Below are positions 13,783 to 15,640 of a DNA stretch of 15,640 nt, piece after piece. A program made the position numbers and the translations under genes. The number at the start of each line of letters is the position of its first letter. The stretch's first letter is position 1. The notes beneath the pieces are model-generated. The model worked only from the letters and a program-made list of their open reading frames with translations, did not search any database and had not been told where the DNA came from. Source of the DNA: JBGTBQ01 sp041749275 (lineage in GTDB: Bacteria > Acidobacteriota > Blastocatellia > Pyrinomonadales > Pyrinomonadaceae); the NCBI GenBank assembly GCA_041749275.1, contig JBGTBQ010000430.1:1-15640 (forward strand), in the 5' to 3' direction.

Positions 13783-15640
13783 CTAAGCCTTCGCCGCGAG
13801 TGGCAGTTCTGTCAGGCGCGCTTCCGGGTCGGCCACGATGCCTTCCAGCAGGGTTTTGAACTCCGAGAGCATCTGCCTGATATCGGCCGCGTCAAACCTG
13901 TCGGTCGAGTATTTGACGTTAAGCTTTAAGCCGTCGGCCCGCTCTACCGCGACGATTTCGACCCCGGCGCCGGCGGCATTGTTTACGTTCTCCACGGGGC
14001 TCATCCGGAGCCCGGACGACTGCGGCGCTTTCCGGGGCTGGGCTCTCAGGTCGAAGAAGACATAGGGCACTTCGGAGATGCTGCTCGGCATCTCGCTGCT
14101 CTTGTGGTGCTGGATTAACGCCCCGAATAAGAGGGGGAACGGTATCTCCTGATGAGCGTAAGCGCCTAACACCACTTCCTTCACCTGTTCGAGTAAGGTC
14201 GAAAAACGCGGGTCGTCCGACAGGTCGGTCGTCAGCACGTGCTCGTGCGCGAACCAGCCTATCAAGTCATGTGTTTCCGGGCGGCAGCGGTTGGCGACGG
14301 GCGAGAAGACGCCGATGTGCTTCCTCCCGGTGTAGCGGTGCAGCAGGGCGTTGAGGGCCGCGAGCATCAGCATGTACATCGTGACGCTGCGCTGGCGGTT
14401 GAGCCTGTTGAGCGAGTCGTGGAGGTCGGGCGCGAGCGTAATGCTTTGCACCGTCCCCTTTCTGCGGTAGGCGGCGTCGGCAGGTGCCGACCGCGCGAAG
14501 GGTAACTTCAGTTCGGGGAACAGGCCGACTTTGGCGATCCGTGGCCGCCAGTAAGAGACCATCTTTTGCAGCACCTCGCCTTGCAGCCAGCCGCGCTGCC
14601 ACCGCGCGAAGTCGCCGTACTGGATGGGCAGTTCGGGGGGCGTCGCGAACGTGCCATCGACGATGGCTTGATAGTACTGGCCGAGTTCCCGCACGAAGAC
14701 CTGGAGCGACCATGCGTCGGAGATGATGTGGTGCAGCACGATGCTGAGCAGGTGCTCTTCCTCGTCGAGCCTGAACAGGGTGACGCGTAGCATCGGGCCG
14801 CTGCCGTAGTCGAAAGGCGTCTGCACGCCTTGATTCATCAGGCGCAGCCCCTCTGGCTCGCGCTCAGGCCGCGCGAGACCTCTCAGGTCAACGACCGGCA
14901 CCGTCAGGGTTAAGCTCGGCAGTATGACCTGCTTCGGCCGGCCCAGAAACTTCATGCGCTCCGACTTGGCGTAGATCAGGTTGCCGGCCCTGTACACCGC
15001 CCTGTGAAGCCTCTTCATGGATAGAAACTTTCTGTAAACCGGGTAGAGACTTTTTTGCGTGAGCAGCCCCTTTGCGGGCGGGAAAACCGACCGCAGAACG
15101 TCGTGACGACGGATGATTTCGTTGACCGCCCGGTTCAACGCCGCGAGGTCGAGCGGGCCTGTCAGGCGGCACGCCGTGTACGTGTGCGAGAGTTTGGTCT
15201 GCTTCAAATTCAGACCCTCCGTCCATTCGCGCAGCAGGCACGACTCCTGTTCCATAGACAAGGGCGACGGCTCGCCCGGCGGGACGCGCCTGATGGGGTG
15301 TGAGGGCAAACCCTGCCCGGCCCTGATCTCGTTTTCGACGTGGGCGGCCAAGCCGGCGACAGTCGGGGACTCGAACAGGCGGCGCAGCGGCAGGTCTACC
15401 TGAAGGGTTTCGCGCACGCCCGCCATCATCCGCATGCCCAGCAGCGAGTGACCGCCGAGCGCGAAGAAGTCGTCTTCGACCCCGACACGCTCCGCGCCCA
15501 ACACTTCCGCCCAGAGTCCTGCCAGCACCTCTTCCGTCGGCGTTCGCGGCGCCACGTAGCCGCCGCCCGAAGGCCGCTCGGGCTCGGGCAGCGCGCGGCG
15601 GTTGAGCTTGCCGTTCGGCGTCAAAGGCAGCGCGCCGAGC
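13783..15640 (-). CDS. Nonribosomal peptide synthetase, C-terminal part: A(end)-PCP-C, ending in a divergent condensation domain
   Basis: The frame is open at the right edge. The first residues (LPLTPNGKLNRRALPEP) are the A10 motif closing an adenylation domain. Residues are numbered from the TTG at 15624. A carrier protein spans about 28-100, with LGGHSLLG and phosphopantetheine Ser60. A condensation domain covers about 118-605 and is the last domain; the protein stops right after the domain boundary (LTELPLAAKA). The active-site motif reads HHIISDAW (298-305), with Ala304 where Gly is usual; both His and the Asp are kept. The YGDFARWQ motif (336-343) and HQEIPF (491-496) are normal. The usual FVNT motif is replaced by WFAHE (457-461). 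About 45 extra, mostly basic residues are inserted at about 183-228. The domain would condense the PCP-bound chain with an acceptor on another protein, or release it onto a free amine. No downstream A or TE domain follows in this reading frame. Confidence 0.94.
   Translation of the reverse strand, partial: LGALPLTPNGKLNRRALPEPERPSGGGYVAPRTPTEEVLAGLWAEVLGAERVGVEDDFFALGGHSLLGMRMMAGVRETLQVDLPLRRLFESPTVAGLAAHVENEIRAGQGLPSHPIRRVPPGEPSPLSMEQESCLLREWTEGLNLKQTKLSHTYTACRLTGPLDLAALNRAVNEIIRRHDVLRSVFPPAKGLLTQKSLYPVYRKFLSMKRLHRAVYRAGNLIYAKSERMKFLGRPKQVILPSLTLTVPVVDLRGLARPEREPEGLRLMNQGVQTPFDYGSGPMLRVTLFRLDEEEHLLSIVLHHIISDAWSLQVFVRELGQYYQAIVDGTFATPPELPIQYGDFARWQRGWLQGEVLQKMVSYWRPRIAKVGLFPELKLPFARSAPADAAYRRKGTVQSITLAPDLHDSLNRLNRQRSVTMYMLMLAALNALLHRYTGRKHIGVFSPVANRCRPETHDLIGWFAHEHVLTTDLSDDPRFSTLLEQVKEVVLGAYAHQEIPFPLLFGALIQHHKSSEMPSSISEVPYVFFDLRAQPRKAPQSSGLRMSPVENVNNAAGAGVEIVAVERADGLKLNVKYSTDRFDAADIRQMLSEFKTLLEGIVADPEARLTELPLAAKA

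Overview
The window is GC-rich (roughly 65% by eye) with long, tightly packed reading frames and few clear Shine-Dalgarno sequences. It looks like chromosomal DNA of a soil or environmental Gram-negative bacterium. The combination of NRPS genes, an O-antigen-ligase/TPR fusion and a large secreted lipoprotein hydrolase is compatible with Acidobacteriota (Blastocatellia-like). That placement is an impression from gene style; no marker gene is present. I see no tRNA, rRNA, CRISPR array, transposase or phage gene.

Layout: two incomplete nonribosomal peptide synthetase (NRPS) genes enter from the two edges and point inward. On the left (+ strand, to 2266) is the end of a C-A-PCP module whose A domain carries the valine specificity code DAFWLGGTFK; the protein stops just after the PCP, with no thioesterase. 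On the right (- strand, 15640 to 13783) is the end of another NRPS: the last residues of an A domain, a PCP, and a divergent condensation domain that ends the protein. Between them lie five genes of a cell-envelope or glycan type. These are a minus-strand pair (O-antigen ligase-like membrane protein with C-terminal TPRs, then a secreted lipoprotein alpha/beta hydrolase), a divergent plus-strand pair (OpgC-like acyltransferase 3, then a large GT-C/PTPS_related-like membrane protein), and a minus-strand GT75/reversibly-glycosylated-polypeptide-like glycosyltransferase with its own promoter-like sequence.

How the genes may work together (inference): the arrangement suggests a biosynthetic locus in which a nonribosomal peptide is made in the cytoplasm and envelope enzymes acylate, glycosylate, polymerise or ligate a glycan or glycopeptide. 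The lipoprotein hydrolase could act outside the inner membrane on the product. An equally simple reading is a surface-polysaccharide island lying between two NRPS loci.

Non-coding structure includes a 374-bp divergent intergenic region with a 14-bp imperfect direct repeat, a nested hairpin touching the start codon of the GT-C-like gene, a perfect 12-bp inverted repeat inside that gene, and a hairpin between the convergent ends of the GT-C-like and GT75-like genes.
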